This document shows, piece after piece, positions 1 through 6,311 of a stretch of 11,509 nucleotides of DNA. How positions within the stretch are numbered: position 1 is the stretch's first letter; every line of letters starts with the position of its first letter. The notes under the pieces are model-generated. The model did no database searches and was not told the origin of the DNA. It was given only the letters and a program-made list of their open reading frames with translations. The stretch spans positions 1 to 11,509 of the forward strand of contig JAAYBY010000054.1 of the NCBI GenBank assembly GCA_012729935.1. Direction: 5' to 3'. The translations under genes were made by a program, and so were the position numbers. The DNA is from Clostridiaceae bacterium. Its GTDB lineage: Bacteria; Bacillota; Clostridia; Saccharofermentanales; UBA5734.

Positions 1-548
1 GAAAACCTTTGACACCCGGTACCCGCTTTTGTATGAATTGCGGAACTCCGATTGATGTGCAATCGCCACAATCATCATCTTTCCCGGTCTCACAGCCAGT
101 CATGCAGACCAGATCGGCTGTAAGAATAAAACCGGTCTGGATCGGAATCGCAATCGGACTGCTTCTGATTCTTTTCGGTATACGCGTGCCTCTGGCGATG
201 CTATTCGGCGAGCAGACATCTGCTCGTGTTACATCTGTCAGCAGAAGAATCGATCGGTCATCCGACCAGATGGAATACAATTTTGATATCAACTATCAAT
301 TTCTGACGAATAGCGGAAAAACGGTATCAGGATCATATACGATATCAAATGTCTATAATCAGTCAAAGCTTCCTTCTGAGGGATCAGTCATACAGGTTAA
401 ATACGTTCCTGCTCTTACGTTCGTCAATGTCCCTGTCGCTCAGGATCGATTTGGAATTGGATCTCTCATATTGATAGGACTTGGTATGTTGTTGATTGTC
501 TTAGGGGTAAGCGGGAAGTTGACCGTCGGCCGTTCCCGCCGATGGTAA
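1..548 (+). CDS. Zinc-ribbon membrane protein with DUF3592-like domain (5' partial)
   Basis: The function is unknown. The open frame reaches the left edge, and the bases before the TTG at 9 read in frame as ..GA AAA CCT, giving (G)KPLTPGTRFCMNCGTPI. This is the usual layout of a double-CxxC zinc ribbon, in which one CxxCGKPL half is followed by FCxNCG. I therefore think the true start and first CxxC pair are outside the window and the TTG at 9 is not the start. Counting from that TTG, the second CxxC is Cys8 and Cys11, followed by a Ser/Gln/Pro-rich linker to about 38. A first membrane helix spans about 43-66, a roughly 80-residue hydrophilic, beta-rich loop resembling DUF3592 spans 70-147, and a second helix spans about 148-167. 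The tail is basic (GRSRRW). The Cys knuckle probably faces the cytoplasm and the loop the outside. The gene ends 1 base from the convergent DUF454 gene. The family call comes from layout and recognisable motifs, not from a search. Confidence 0.75.
   Translation, partial: KPLTPGTRFCMNCGTPIDVQSPQSSSFPVSQPVMQTRSAVRIKPVWIGIAIGLLLILFGIRVPLAMLFGEQTSARVTSVSRRIDRSSDQMEYNFDINYQFLTNSGKTVSGSYTISNVYNQSKLPSEGSVIQVKYVPALTFVNVPVAQDRFGIGSLILIGLGMLLIVLGVSGKLTVGRSRRW
511..539. terminator. Possible hairpin at the convergent gene junction
   Basis: GCGGGAA at 511-517 and TTCCCGC at 533-539 form a perfect 7-bp inverted repeat with a 15-base loop. It lies inside the last codons of the zinc-ribbon gene and just beyond the end of the oppositely oriented DUF454 gene. 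It is the only clear stem in this junction. Neither strand has a U-rich run after it, so it is at best a weak terminator or 3' stabilising hairpin. It may simply reflect coding sequence. Confidence 0.25.
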
Positions 549-549
549 A

Positions 550-1065
550 TCAATGACCAGCAGCCTGATCATCCGTTTTATCTGTTGAAGATAATTCGGG
601 AGTTCGTCCGGAAAAAGTCTGAAGTGAGAGAAGATGCCAAGTCACCCCTCCTCCGACAACGGATAATATGATCCGAACCCAAAGGTTTTGAACCAGAATA
701 CCGGACAGGAGCAGGGATCCCCAGAGAATGATGAGTGCACTGTTGCGTGTTCGTTTTCGAACGGCATGGCAAAGGAGATAATTGCGGATTGTTGAGCCAA
801 ACAAGCGGTGATTGAGGAGCCAGAGATAGAGACGTCTGGAGCTGCGCAGAAAACATCCAGCTGACAGAAGCAAAAAAGGCGTTGTGGGCAAAACGGGAAG
901 CAAAAGACCAATCAGTCCGAGAATCAATGAAATTGAACCGGACACAATCAGCAATATGCGCTTGAGGCCCCGTGCCTTATCAGTCGTGTTGCAGGAGATG
1001 GAATGATCGAAAGGCGGCAGTTGCCGCCTTTCGTTTTCAGTTTTGTGCTTTGAAATAAACGACAT
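550..1065 (-). CDS. DUF454 (YbaN-family) inner-membrane protein
   Basis: This is a small integral membrane protein of 171 residues whose biochemical role is not known. It matches the DUF454/YbaN family: a first hydrophobic helix (about 36-58), then the family signature PVLPTTPFLLLSAGCFLRSS at 57-76, then a helix-loop with WLLNHRLFGSTIRNY, and a final hydrophobic hairpin at about 109-148. The N-terminal 35 residues are polar and longer than in most members as I recall them, and contain no other Met. The last 20 residues are acidic and polar. The start is only 3 bases after the katA stop, with a weak GGAAGA site inside the katA 3' end, so it is probably translated by coupling to katA. That puts it in the predicted peroxide-inducible perR-katA operon, suggesting but not proving a role under oxidative stress. 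The family call is firm; the function is unknown. Confidence 0.85.
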   Translation of the reverse strand: MSFISKHKTENERRQLPPFDHSISCNTTDKARGLKRILLIVSGSISLILGLIGLLLPVLPTTPFLLLSAGCFLRSSRRLYLWLLNHRLFGSTIRNYLLCHAVRKRTRNSALIILWGSLLLSGILVQNLWVRIILSVVGGGVTWHLLSLQTFSGRTPELSSTDKTDDQAAGH

Positions 1066-1068
1066 CAG

Positions 1069-2535
1069 TTAGAGCGCGTCTTCCAGAGATAGATTCAAGG
1101 CGTCAGCGACACCTTTTCCATAGGCAGGGTCAGCCAGATAGCAGTTTTTGATGTGGCGCAGCTTGATGTTGTCGGGCGCATCACCCATCGCGCGTGCTGT
1201 GTTCTCAAACAGAACTTGTTTCTGCTGATCGTTCATCAGGTTAAAGAGCTTACGTGGTTGTGTGTAATAATCATCATCATCTTCGCGGAAATTCCAGTGA
1301 TAGGCATCACCGTCGAGTGAGAGTGGCGGATCATCATACTTTGGCTGCTCCTGCCATGCACCATAGCTGTTGGGTTCATAACCGATGGTGCTGCCGGCAT
1401 TATCATTGACCCGCATCTGACCGTCACGATGATAGCTGTTGTGCGGACAACGCGGTGCGTTAACCGGAATCTGGTGATGATTGACACCCAGCCGATACCG
1501 CTGGGCATCACCATACGAAAACAGCCGTCCCTGAAGCATTTTATCAGGCGATAAGCCGATACCCGGGACTATGTGCGCCGGATTAAAGGCCGCCTGTTCC
1601 ACATCCGAGAAATAGTTTTCCGGATTCCGGTTCAATTCGAGTACACCAACCTCAATCAGAGGATATTCGGCTTTGTGCCAGACTTTCGTCAGGTCAAACG
1701 GATTATATGGCATCTTTCTGGCCTGTTCTTCTGTCATCACCTGAATGGAAAGTGTCCAGCGCGGGAATTCGCCTTTTTCAATGCTTTCAAACAGATCCCT
1801 TTGATGACTCTCGCGATCTGTCGCGACAATCGCTTCTGCCTCAGCATCGGTCAGATTCTTGATACCCTGTTGGGTCTTGAAATGGAATTTGACCCAGACA
1901 CGTTCATTGTTCATATTGATCAAGCTGAATGCATGGCTGCCATACCCGTTCATATGCCGATAGGAATAAGGAATACCACGGTCACTCATGGTAATGGTGA
2001 CCTGATGCAGAGCCTCGGGCAGGGAAGACCAGAAATCCCAGTTGTTCGTTGCACTGCGCATGTTGGTTTTCGGATCTCGTTTAATAGCATGGTTCAGGTC
2101 AGGAAACTTCAGCGGGTCTCTCAGGAAAAAAACGGGCGTATTGTTGCCAACCAGATCCCAGTTTCCCTCTTCTGTGTAAAATTTAATTGCGAATCCACGA
2201 ATGTCACGTTCTGCGTCAGCTGCACCACGCTCTCCGGCGACGGTTGAAAAACGGACAAACACATCGGTTTTCTTACCAACTTCTGAGAATACTTTGGCTT
2301 TTGTGTATGTTGTGATGTCGTGTGTGACTGTGAAGGTGCCGAATGCGCCGGATCCTTTGGCATGCATGCGGCGTTCGGGAATGACCTCTCGATCAAAATG
2401 CGCCAATTTTTCCAGATACCAGACATCCTGAAGGAGCATGGGTCCGCGGGGACCGGCTGTCATAACATTCTGGTTGTCAACGACAGGCGCACCGGCGGCG
2501 GTCGTCAGCGGGTGTTTCTTTTTTTGTTCAGACAT
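1069..2535 (-). CDS. katA: Catalase KatA (haem, small-subunit type)
   Basis: KatA breaks 2 H2O2 into water and oxygen in the cytoplasm using a b-type haem. The 488 residues match the small-subunit monofunctional catalases (B. subtilis KatA is of similar size). The distal catalytic His is His58 in RRMHAKGSGAFGTF, and the catalytic Asn is Asn131 in LVGNNTPVFF. The proximal haem ligand is Tyr341 in RLFSYGDAQRYRLG, with Arg337 four residues before it. Spacing between these residues matches bovine catalase (His75, Asn148, Arg354, Tyr358). There is no C-terminal flavodoxin-like domain, which excludes the large-subunit class. The ATG overlaps the perR stop as TGATG and follows a strong TAAGGAGG site at 2543-2550 with 7-base spacing, so the start is secure. 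It sits second in the perR-katA-DUF454 operon and should be induced when PerR is inactivated by peroxide. Confidence 0.98.
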   Translation of the reverse strand: MSEQKKKHPLTTAAGAPVVDNQNVMTAGPRGPMLLQDVWYLEKLAHFDREVIPERRMHAKGSGAFGTFTVTHDITTYTKAKVFSEVGKKTDVFVRFSTVAGERGAADAERDIRGFAIKFYTEEGNWDLVGNNTPVFFLRDPLKFPDLNHAIKRDPKTNMRSATNNWDFWSSLPEALHQVTITMSDRGIPYSYRHMNGYGSHAFSLINMNNERVWVKFHFKTQQGIKNLTDAEAEAIVATDRESHQRDLFESIEKGEFPRWTLSIQVMTEEQARKMPYNPFDLTKVWHKAEYPLIEVGVLELNRNPENYFSDVEQAAFNPAHIVPGIGLSPDKMLQGRLFSYGDAQRYRLGVNHHQIPVNAPRCPHNSYHRDGQMRVNDNAGSTIGYEPNSYGAWQEQPKYDDPPLSLDGDAYHWNFREDDDDYYTQPRKLFNLMNDQQKQVLFENTARAMGDAPDNIKLRHIKNCYLADPAYGKGVADALNLSLEDAL

Positions 2536-2963
2536 CAGAATTCCTCCTTATTACTTTCTGTCAGACAAGCCTGACAAAGTCCCTGGTAATAGACATGTCG
2601 TTCTGTGATGTGATGTTGTTCCAGCCCCTGTATATTGACTTCATCCAAATTAATGTCAAAATCAATCAGTCTGTCACACGCTTGACATCGGAAATGGCCG
2701 TGCTGCTTTGTTTTAATGTCAAAACGGACACCGGGTTCATCGATTCGCACAGACTGTACAAGTCCTGCATTGGCAAATGTGATCAGCGTATTGTAGACTG
2801 TCGATTTTGACAGGGCTGGTATCTCCTGCTTTAAGGCCTGATAAATCGTATCGGCTGTTGGATGCGTATGATGAGTCGCTAAATAGTCTAGTATGCGCAT
2901 ACGCTGGTAAGAGGGTCTGATCCGTTTCTCTTTCAGTTGTCTGGTCAAAAACTCATTTTCCAT
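2535..2963 (-). CDS. perR: Peroxide-responsive repressor PerR (Fur family)
   Basis: This is a metal-dependent DNA-binding repressor that senses H2O2 by iron-catalysed histidine oxidation. The product is 142 residues: an N-terminal winged helix (about 1-80, with STVYNTL in the recognition region) and a C-terminal metal-binding dimer domain. Using this start, candidate regulatory-site ligands are His34, Asp82, His88, His90 and Asp101. These equal B. subtilis PerR His37, Asp85, His91, His93 and Asp104 with one constant offset. Structural zinc Cys pairs are CQAC at 93-96 and CQAC at 130-133. Asp101, rather than the Glu usual in Fur, favours a true PerR over Fur or Zur. I chose the ATG at 2963 because GGAG lies 6 bases upstream at 2970-2973. 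A TTG at 2984 and an ATG at 2975 are in frame but lack a Shine-Dalgarno site and reach into the operator repeat. The stop overlaps the katA start, and the operator upstream implies autoregulation. Confidence 0.95.
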   Translation of the reverse strand: MENEFLTRQLKEKRIRPSYQRMRILDYLATHHTHPTADTIYQALKQEIPALSKSTVYNTLITFANAGLVQSVRIDEPGVRFDIKTKQHGHFRCQACDRLIDFDINLDEVNIQGLEQHHITERHVYYQGLCQACLTESNKEEF

Positions 2964-2969
2964 ATTATG

Positions 2970-2973
2970 CTCC
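2970..2973 (-). promoter_or_regulatory. perR ribosome binding site
   Basis: GGAG on the minus strand, 6 bases ahead of the ATG at 2963. It is the only acceptable site near the three possible starts and so decides the perR start, giving a protein of normal PerR length. Confidence 0.65.
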
Positions 2974-2977
2974 ATCA

Positions 2978-3000
2978 AATTCAATAATAAATATTGAATT
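2978..3000. promoter_or_regulatory. Perfect 9-bp inverted repeat in the perR leader (operator candidate)
   Basis: AATTCAATA (2978-2986) and TATTGAATT (2992-3000) are perfect inverted copies around a 5-base spacer. The site lies just downstream of the predicted perR transcription start (about 3003) and ahead of the chosen start codon. It is AT-rich like Fur-family operators, but fits the PerR consensus only loosely (about 9 of 14 bases on a 7-1-7 alignment). It may be a second PerR dimer site, the binding site of another regulator, or a leader hairpin in the mRNA. Confidence 0.5.
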
Positions 3001-3013
3001 GTAATTGTTATTA
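2999..3013. promoter_or_regulatory. Per-box-like operator
   Basis: TTGTAATTGTTATTA matches the B. subtilis Per-box consensus TTATAATNATTATAA at 11 of 14 defined positions in 7-1-7 symmetry. It overlaps the -10 hexamer (3010-3015) and the predicted start of transcription of perR, the normal place for a repressor to act. Its position ahead of perR-katA supports autoregulated, peroxide-inducible expression. The match was made by eye. Confidence 0.6.
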
Positions 3014-3038
3014 TCTAATACCATTCTTAATTTGTCAA
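3010..3038 (-). promoter_or_regulatory. Sigma-A-type promoter of perR-katA-DUF454
   Basis: Read on the minus strand, a perfect TTGACA (-35, 3033-3038) is followed after 17 bases by GATAAT (-10, 3010-3015; 5 of 6 to consensus). Transcription should begin near 3003. A second TTGACA 8 bases further upstream (3041-3046) makes a short tandem repeat but has no fitting -10. Confidence 0.75.
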
Positions 3039-3073
3039 TATGTCAATTGCATACATACGCGTTGTCATCAGAG

Positions 3074-3790
3074 CTAACGTTCAGCACCTGACTGGCTGGA
3101 ATCCTGTGTTGCCAGGCCGCTGCCCCAAATCGGAATCGGATCACCGAGAAACTCTGGCTTCGACTTGAGGACCCTGCACTCGAAGAAAGCCTTGACACGA
3201 GCAGGATATTCACGCAATCGATAATACTTGATTTTCTGGTAGGTGCGGAGATCACTGGCAACGCCTGTCAGATCAAGATCCAGATTGTAACCGATGTAAA
3301 GAGCTCTTCTGAGGTGGAAATCCTGAGTGACAACAACAGCTCGTTGCACCTTAAACACATCACGGGCGCGATACAGCGTATCATAGGTGTCAAATCCAGC
3401 GTGGTCCATAAAAACATGTTCCGGGGGGACGCCATGATCGACCAGATACTGCCTCATCACAGATACCTCGTCATAATGTTTTTGTCCGTGGTCTCCGGAA
3501 ACAAGGATTCGGTCTGACCAGTTCTCCTGGTAGAGCTTAAGCGCCTGATCGAGCCTGTCTTTCAGCATCAGACTTGGCCGATCATCAATAACCAGTGCAC
3601 CGGGAACAATGATACAGTCGACCGGCTGCTGCGGAGCTGTTTCCTGTATCAGTTGTTTTGCCGTATTCTCGACGGAATAGTCAATCAGAAGAATCGCAAT
3701 CAAGCTGATGACGATAACGATCAGCGCAAACCAAAGCAGATGAATCAACCTCTTTCGGATTTTGGTGACACGGTCAGTGTGGGATGACAT
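3074..3790 (-). CDS. sanA: SanA-like DUF218 membrane-anchored envelope protein
   Basis: This 238-residue protein is of the SanA/YdcF (DUF218) family. SanA of E. coli is almost the same length and affects envelope permeability to vancomycin at high temperature; its reaction is unknown. A positively charged N terminus (KIRKR) leads into one membrane helix at about 17-36, so the bulk of the protein probably lies outside the cytoplasmic membrane. DUF218 motifs follow in order: DCIIVPGALV (58-67), PSLMLKDRLDQAL (72-84), ILVSGDHG (95-102), YDEVSVMRQYLVDHGV (106-121), DTYDTLYRARDVF (134-146), VVVTQDFHLRRALYI (152-166) and a YPARVKAFFE region (195-204). I took the ATG at 3790, just downstream of a promoter whose -10 is at 3813-3818. 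A GTG at 3799 with AAGG upstream is possible, and a GTG at 3820 would lie upstream of that promoter's transcription start. It reads toward perR without an obvious terminator, but perR has its own promoter. Confidence 0.85.
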   Translation of the reverse strand: MSSHTDRVTKIRKRLIHLLWFALIVIVISLIAILLIDYSVENTAKQLIQETAPQQPVDCIIVPGALVIDDRPSLMLKDRLDQALKLYQENWSDRILVSGDHGQKHYDEVSVMRQYLVDHGVPPEHVFMDHAGFDTYDTLYRARDVFKVQRAVVVTQDFHLRRALYIGYNLDLDLTGVASDLRTYQKIKYYRLREYPARVKAFFECRVLKSKPEFLGDPIPIWGSGLATQDSSQSGAER

Positions 3791-3812
3791 GTTTAACACT
3801 CGCTTTCGCCTT

Positions 3813-3842
3813 ATTATCACGATATCGGATTCTGTTTGTCAA
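3813..3842 (-). promoter_or_regulatory. Promoter candidate for the sanA-like gene
   Basis: On the minus strand, TTGACA (3837-3842) and GATAAT (3813-3818) are spaced by 18 bases. Transcription from here would start near 3806, giving a leader of about 16 bases to the ATG at 3790 and ruling out the upstream GTG at 3820 for this transcript. Confidence 0.6.
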
Positions 3843-3865
3843 CTTAAATCTGACAGGCGTTGAAC

Positions 3866-3898
3866 AGACATCGCCGATAATGTCTTTGCCGACATCGC
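3866..3898. repeat. Short interleaved direct and inverted repeats between sanA and speA
   Basis: The divergent intergenic region contains GACATCGC at 3867-3874 and again at 3891-3898 (a 24-base period). Between them is the inverse copy ATGTCT at 3880-3885, which pairs with AGACAT at 3866-3871 or, as ATGTC, with GACAT at 3891-3895. This could be a regulator binding region for the polyamine operon or for sanA. It lies upstream of the speA -10 candidate, so it is probably not a leader RNA structure. The arms are short and chance is a real possibility. Confidence 0.3.
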
Positions 3899-3956
3899 AT
3901 CCAAAAATTAAATAGGAACTACTGTCAAGCACTGGTTATGACATTGATAGATCGGT

Positions 3957-3962
3957 TATAAT
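3957..3962 (+). promoter_or_regulatory. -10 element of the speA operon
   Basis: A perfect TATAAT lies 27 bases ahead of the speA start. No good -35 is found at 16-18 bases upstream (the 17-spaced hexamer is GGTTAT), so the promoter may be weak or activator-dependent. Confidence 0.5.
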
Positions 3963-3989
3963 GAAACAAGTACGAACAAGGAGCTGGAT

Positions 3990-5441
3990 ATGTATCGTCT
4001 CGATCAAAATCAAATACCCATCGTAACGGCTCTGCAAGCCGTTCATGACCAGCGGCTAGTACCGTTTGATGTGCCTGGACACAAACATGGGAAGGGAAAT
4101 CGGGCATTAACCGAGCTGCTCGGGGAGCGATGCCTGAGATTAGACGTCAACTCAATGAAACCGCTTGATAATTTATGTCATCCTGTTTCTGTCATTCGTG
4201 ATGCTGAAGCACTGGCTGCCGATGCTTTTGGTGCGGCCACCGCTTTTTTTATGGTCAACGGAACGACATCTGCTGTGCAGGCCATGATCCTGACCGCCTG
4301 CAAAAAGAATGACGAGATCATCTTGCCGCGGAATGTCCACCGGAGCGTGATCAATGCGCTTGTGCTGAACGGAGCGATTCCAATCTATGTGAACCCTCAG
4401 ATTGACAGCCGACTGGGTATTTCTCTGGGTATGTCGGTCGCAGATGTTGAACGTACGATTGAAAGTCACCCAAATGCAAAAGCTGTTCTGATCAATAATC
4501 CGACCTATTATGGAGTCTGTTCCAATTTGCCGGCAATTGTCCAGCTGGCTCATCGCCGGGGTATGCAGGTTCTGGTCGATGAAGCACACGGGACACATCT
4601 GAGCTTCGGAGATAATCTGCCCATATCTGCGATGGCTGCTGATGCCGATATGGCGGCCGTCAGCATGCACAAATCAGGCGGCTCACTGACGCAGAGCTCG
4701 TTACTGCTTTGCGGCCCGCGGATCAATGCCAGCTATGTCCGGCAGATTATCAATCTGACACAAACAACCAGCGGTTCGTATTTGCTGATGGCAAGTCTGG
4801 ATCTGTCACGAAAAGTACTGGCAAAAAACGGCCGCGAAATTTTCGAAAAAGTTGTAAATATGGCGGAATACGCGCGAAGTGAAATTAATGAGATCGGTGA
4901 TTACTATGCATACGGTCGTGAGCGTCTCAACGGTGATACGATTTTTGATTTTGATTCAACCAAGCTGGCGGTCAACACACTGAAACTCGGCCTGGCCGGT
5001 ATTGAAGTCTATAATCTGCTTCGTGATGAATACGATATTCAGATTGAGTTTGGTGATCTGGGAAATTTTCTTGCCTATCTCTCAATGGGTGATCGCATAC
5101 AGGATCTGGAACGGCTGGTCAGCGCACTTTCTGAAATCAGACGGCGATATAAGCGGGCGGAAGCAGACCTGCTAAGTTACGAGTACATCAGTCCGAATGT
5201 TGTCAGATCGCCACAGGAGGCCTTTTATGCAAACAAAATCCAAGTGCCTCTGGAAGATTCGGCTGATCGCGTCTGCAGTGAGTTTGTCATGAGCTATCCG
5301 CCCGGGATCCCGATCCTGGCGCCGGGTGAACAGATTACGGATGAAATTATTCGCTACATTCTGTATTCTAAAGAAAAAGGCTGTTCGTTGACGGGCACAG
5401 AAGATATCGATGTCAACAAGGTCAATGTACTGGTGGAGTAA
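3990..5441 (+). CDS. speA: PLP-dependent arginine decarboxylase (Orn/Lys/Arg decarboxylase class I)
   Basis: This enzyme is predicted to remove CO2 from arginine to give agmatine, the entry step for the polyamine genes that follow. The 483 residues match the short, aspartate-aminotransferase-fold decarboxylases such as B. subtilis SpeA, not the alanine-racemase-fold SpeA of E. coli. Visible motifs are VPGHKHGKG near 28-36, the glycine/threonine cofactor loop FMVNGTTSAVQA at 87-98, DEAHGTHLSF at 197-206 (cofactor-ring Asp197) and SMHKSGGSLTQSS at 225-237 with Lys228 as the Schiff-base lysine. The C-terminal domain carries SYPPGIPILAPGEQIT. AAGGAG at 3978-3983 lies 6 bases before the ATG. Related enzymes act on lysine or ornithine. 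The speB-type ureohydrolase downstream argues for arginine, since only agmatine and its derivatives need a ureohydrolase. The stop lies 3 bases before speE, and the two are clearly cotranscribed. Confidence 0.92.
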   Translation: MYRLDQNQIPIVTALQAVHDQRLVPFDVPGHKHGKGNRALTELLGERCLRLDVNSMKPLDNLCHPVSVIRDAEALAADAFGAATAFFMVNGTTSAVQAMILTACKKNDEIILPRNVHRSVINALVLNGAIPIYVNPQIDSRLGISLGMSVADVERTIESHPNAKAVLINNPTYYGVCSNLPAIVQLAHRRGMQVLVDEAHGTHLSFGDNLPISAMAADADMAAVSMHKSGGSLTQSSLLLCGPRINASYVRQIINLTQTTSGSYLLMASLDLSRKVLAKNGREIFEKVVNMAEYARSEINEIGDYYAYGRERLNGDTIFDFDSTKLAVNTLKLGLAGIEVYNLLRDEYDIQIEFGDLGNFLAYLSMGDRIQDLERLVSALSEIRRRYKRAEADLLSYEYISPNVVRSPQEAFYANKIQVPLEDSADRVCSEFVMSYPPGIPILAPGEQITDEIIRYILYSKEKGCSLTGTEDIDVNKVNVLVE

Positions 5442-5444
5442 ATC

Positions 5445-6311
5445 ATGGAATTGTGGTTTTCGGAAAAGCATACGCCCCATGTCAAACTGTCCATTCAGGT
5501 GGATCGTCAATTGTATAGTGGTGAAAGCGACTATCAACGTATTGATGTGTTCGAGTCGCATGAATTTGGACGGTTGCTTGTTTTAGACGGCTATCTGATG
5601 TTAACGGAGAAAGACGAGTTTATCTATCATGAAATGCTCGTTCATGTGCCTATGGCGGTGCATCCAATGGTTAAAAAGGTGCTGGTCATCGGAGCAGGCG
5701 ACGGCGGAATTGTGCGAGAACTGACTCGTTACGACACCATTGAACAGATCGATATGGTTGAGATTGACAAAGAAGTTGTTGATGTCTGTCGCCAATTCTT
5801 GCCCTTTACAGCTTCGAAATTTGACGACCCGCGTGTTCAGATCCATTTCCAGGATGGTCTAAAATATGTACGCCATTTTGAAGACGCCTATGACCTGATC
5901 ATTGTTGATTCAACCGATCCGTTTGGCCCTGGCGAGGGGCTGTTCACTCGAGAGTTTTATGGCAACTGTTATAAAGCGCTTCACACAGATGGAATCATGG
6001 TTAATCAGCATGAAAGTCCGTTTTATCCGGTTGACGCCGTGGCGATGCAGCGCGCTCATAAGCGAATCGTTGAATCGTTTGCCATCAGCCGTGTATACCA
6101 GGCACATATACCGACCTATCCCTCGGGTCACTGGTTGTTTGGGTTTGCCTCAAACTGCTTTCATCCGATCTATGATCTGAAAGCAAAAGAGTGGAAAAAG
6201 AGAGAGATCAAGACGCGGTATTACAATACGAATTTGCATCGGGGTGCGTTCGCGCTGCCAAATTATGTTCAGCAGCTTCTGGAGGATGTCGAACATGTTG
6301 ACCTGGTCTAA
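5445..6311 (+). CDS. speE: Spermidine synthase-family aminopropyltransferase
   Basis: This cytosolic enzyme transfers the aminopropyl group of decarboxylated S-adenosylmethionine to putrescine (giving spermidine) or, in some bacteria, to agmatine (giving N1-aminopropylagmatine). It has 288 residues, the normal length. An N-terminal beta-strand domain (about 1-60) ends in IYHEMLVH (60-67). The nucleotide-binding loop is GAGDGGIVREL (83-93), and acidic VEIDKE (105-110) follows. The catalytic loop is DLIIVDSTDPFGPGEGLF (150-167) with Asp155 and Asp158. NQHESPFY (187-194) and IPTYPSGHWLFGF (222-234) match the amine-binding part of the family. Nothing essential appears missing. The start is 3 bases past the speA stop, with GGAG overlapping the speA end. 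Its 3' end overlaps speB by 17 bases. No speD (SAM decarboxylase) is in the window, so the donor must come from elsewhere or the enzyme uses something else. Confidence 0.95.
   Translation: MELWFSEKHTPHVKLSIQVDRQLYSGESDYQRIDVFESHEFGRLLVLDGYLMLTEKDEFIYHEMLVHVPMAVHPMVKKVLVIGAGDGGIVRELTRYDTIEQIDMVEIDKEVVDVCRQFLPFTASKFDDPRVQIHFQDGLKYVRHFEDAYDLIIVDSTDPFGPGEGLFTREFYGNCYKALHTDGIMVNQHESPFYPVDAVAMQRAHKRIVESFAISRVYQAHIPTYPSGHWLFGFASNCFHPIYDLKAKEWKKREIKTRYYNTNLHRGAFALPNYVQQLLEDVEHVDLV

Noticed and set aside
9..11. TTG at 9 as the start of the zinc-ribbon protein
   Set aside because: The frame is open to the left edge and the preceding codons complete a typical CxxCGKPL zinc-ribbon half, so the gene most likely begins outside the window.
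1573..2247. 224-codon plus-strand reading frame
   Set aside because: It lies wholly antisense to katA, which is certain from its motifs. The translation resembles no family and no ribosome site supports it.
2964..2984. Longer perR starts (TTG at 2984, ATG at 2975)
   Set aside because: No Shine-Dalgarno site precedes them, the TTG falls in the operator-like inverted repeat, and the extra residues are not part of the family's normal length.
3866..3895. Terminator or riboswitch in the sanA-speA spacer
   Set aside because: The stems are only 5-6 bp, no U-run follows, and the region is upstream of the speA -10 candidate, so it would not be in the speA leader.
4173..4670. 165-codon minus-strand reading frame
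   Set aside because: It is antisense within speA and has no recognisable domain; it is a by-product of codon bias.
6289..6301. CGAACATGTTG as a LexA/DinR box
   Set aside because: The half-sites are too close for the CGAAC-N4-GTTCG pattern, it overlaps the speB start codon inside the operon, and it is far from dinB.
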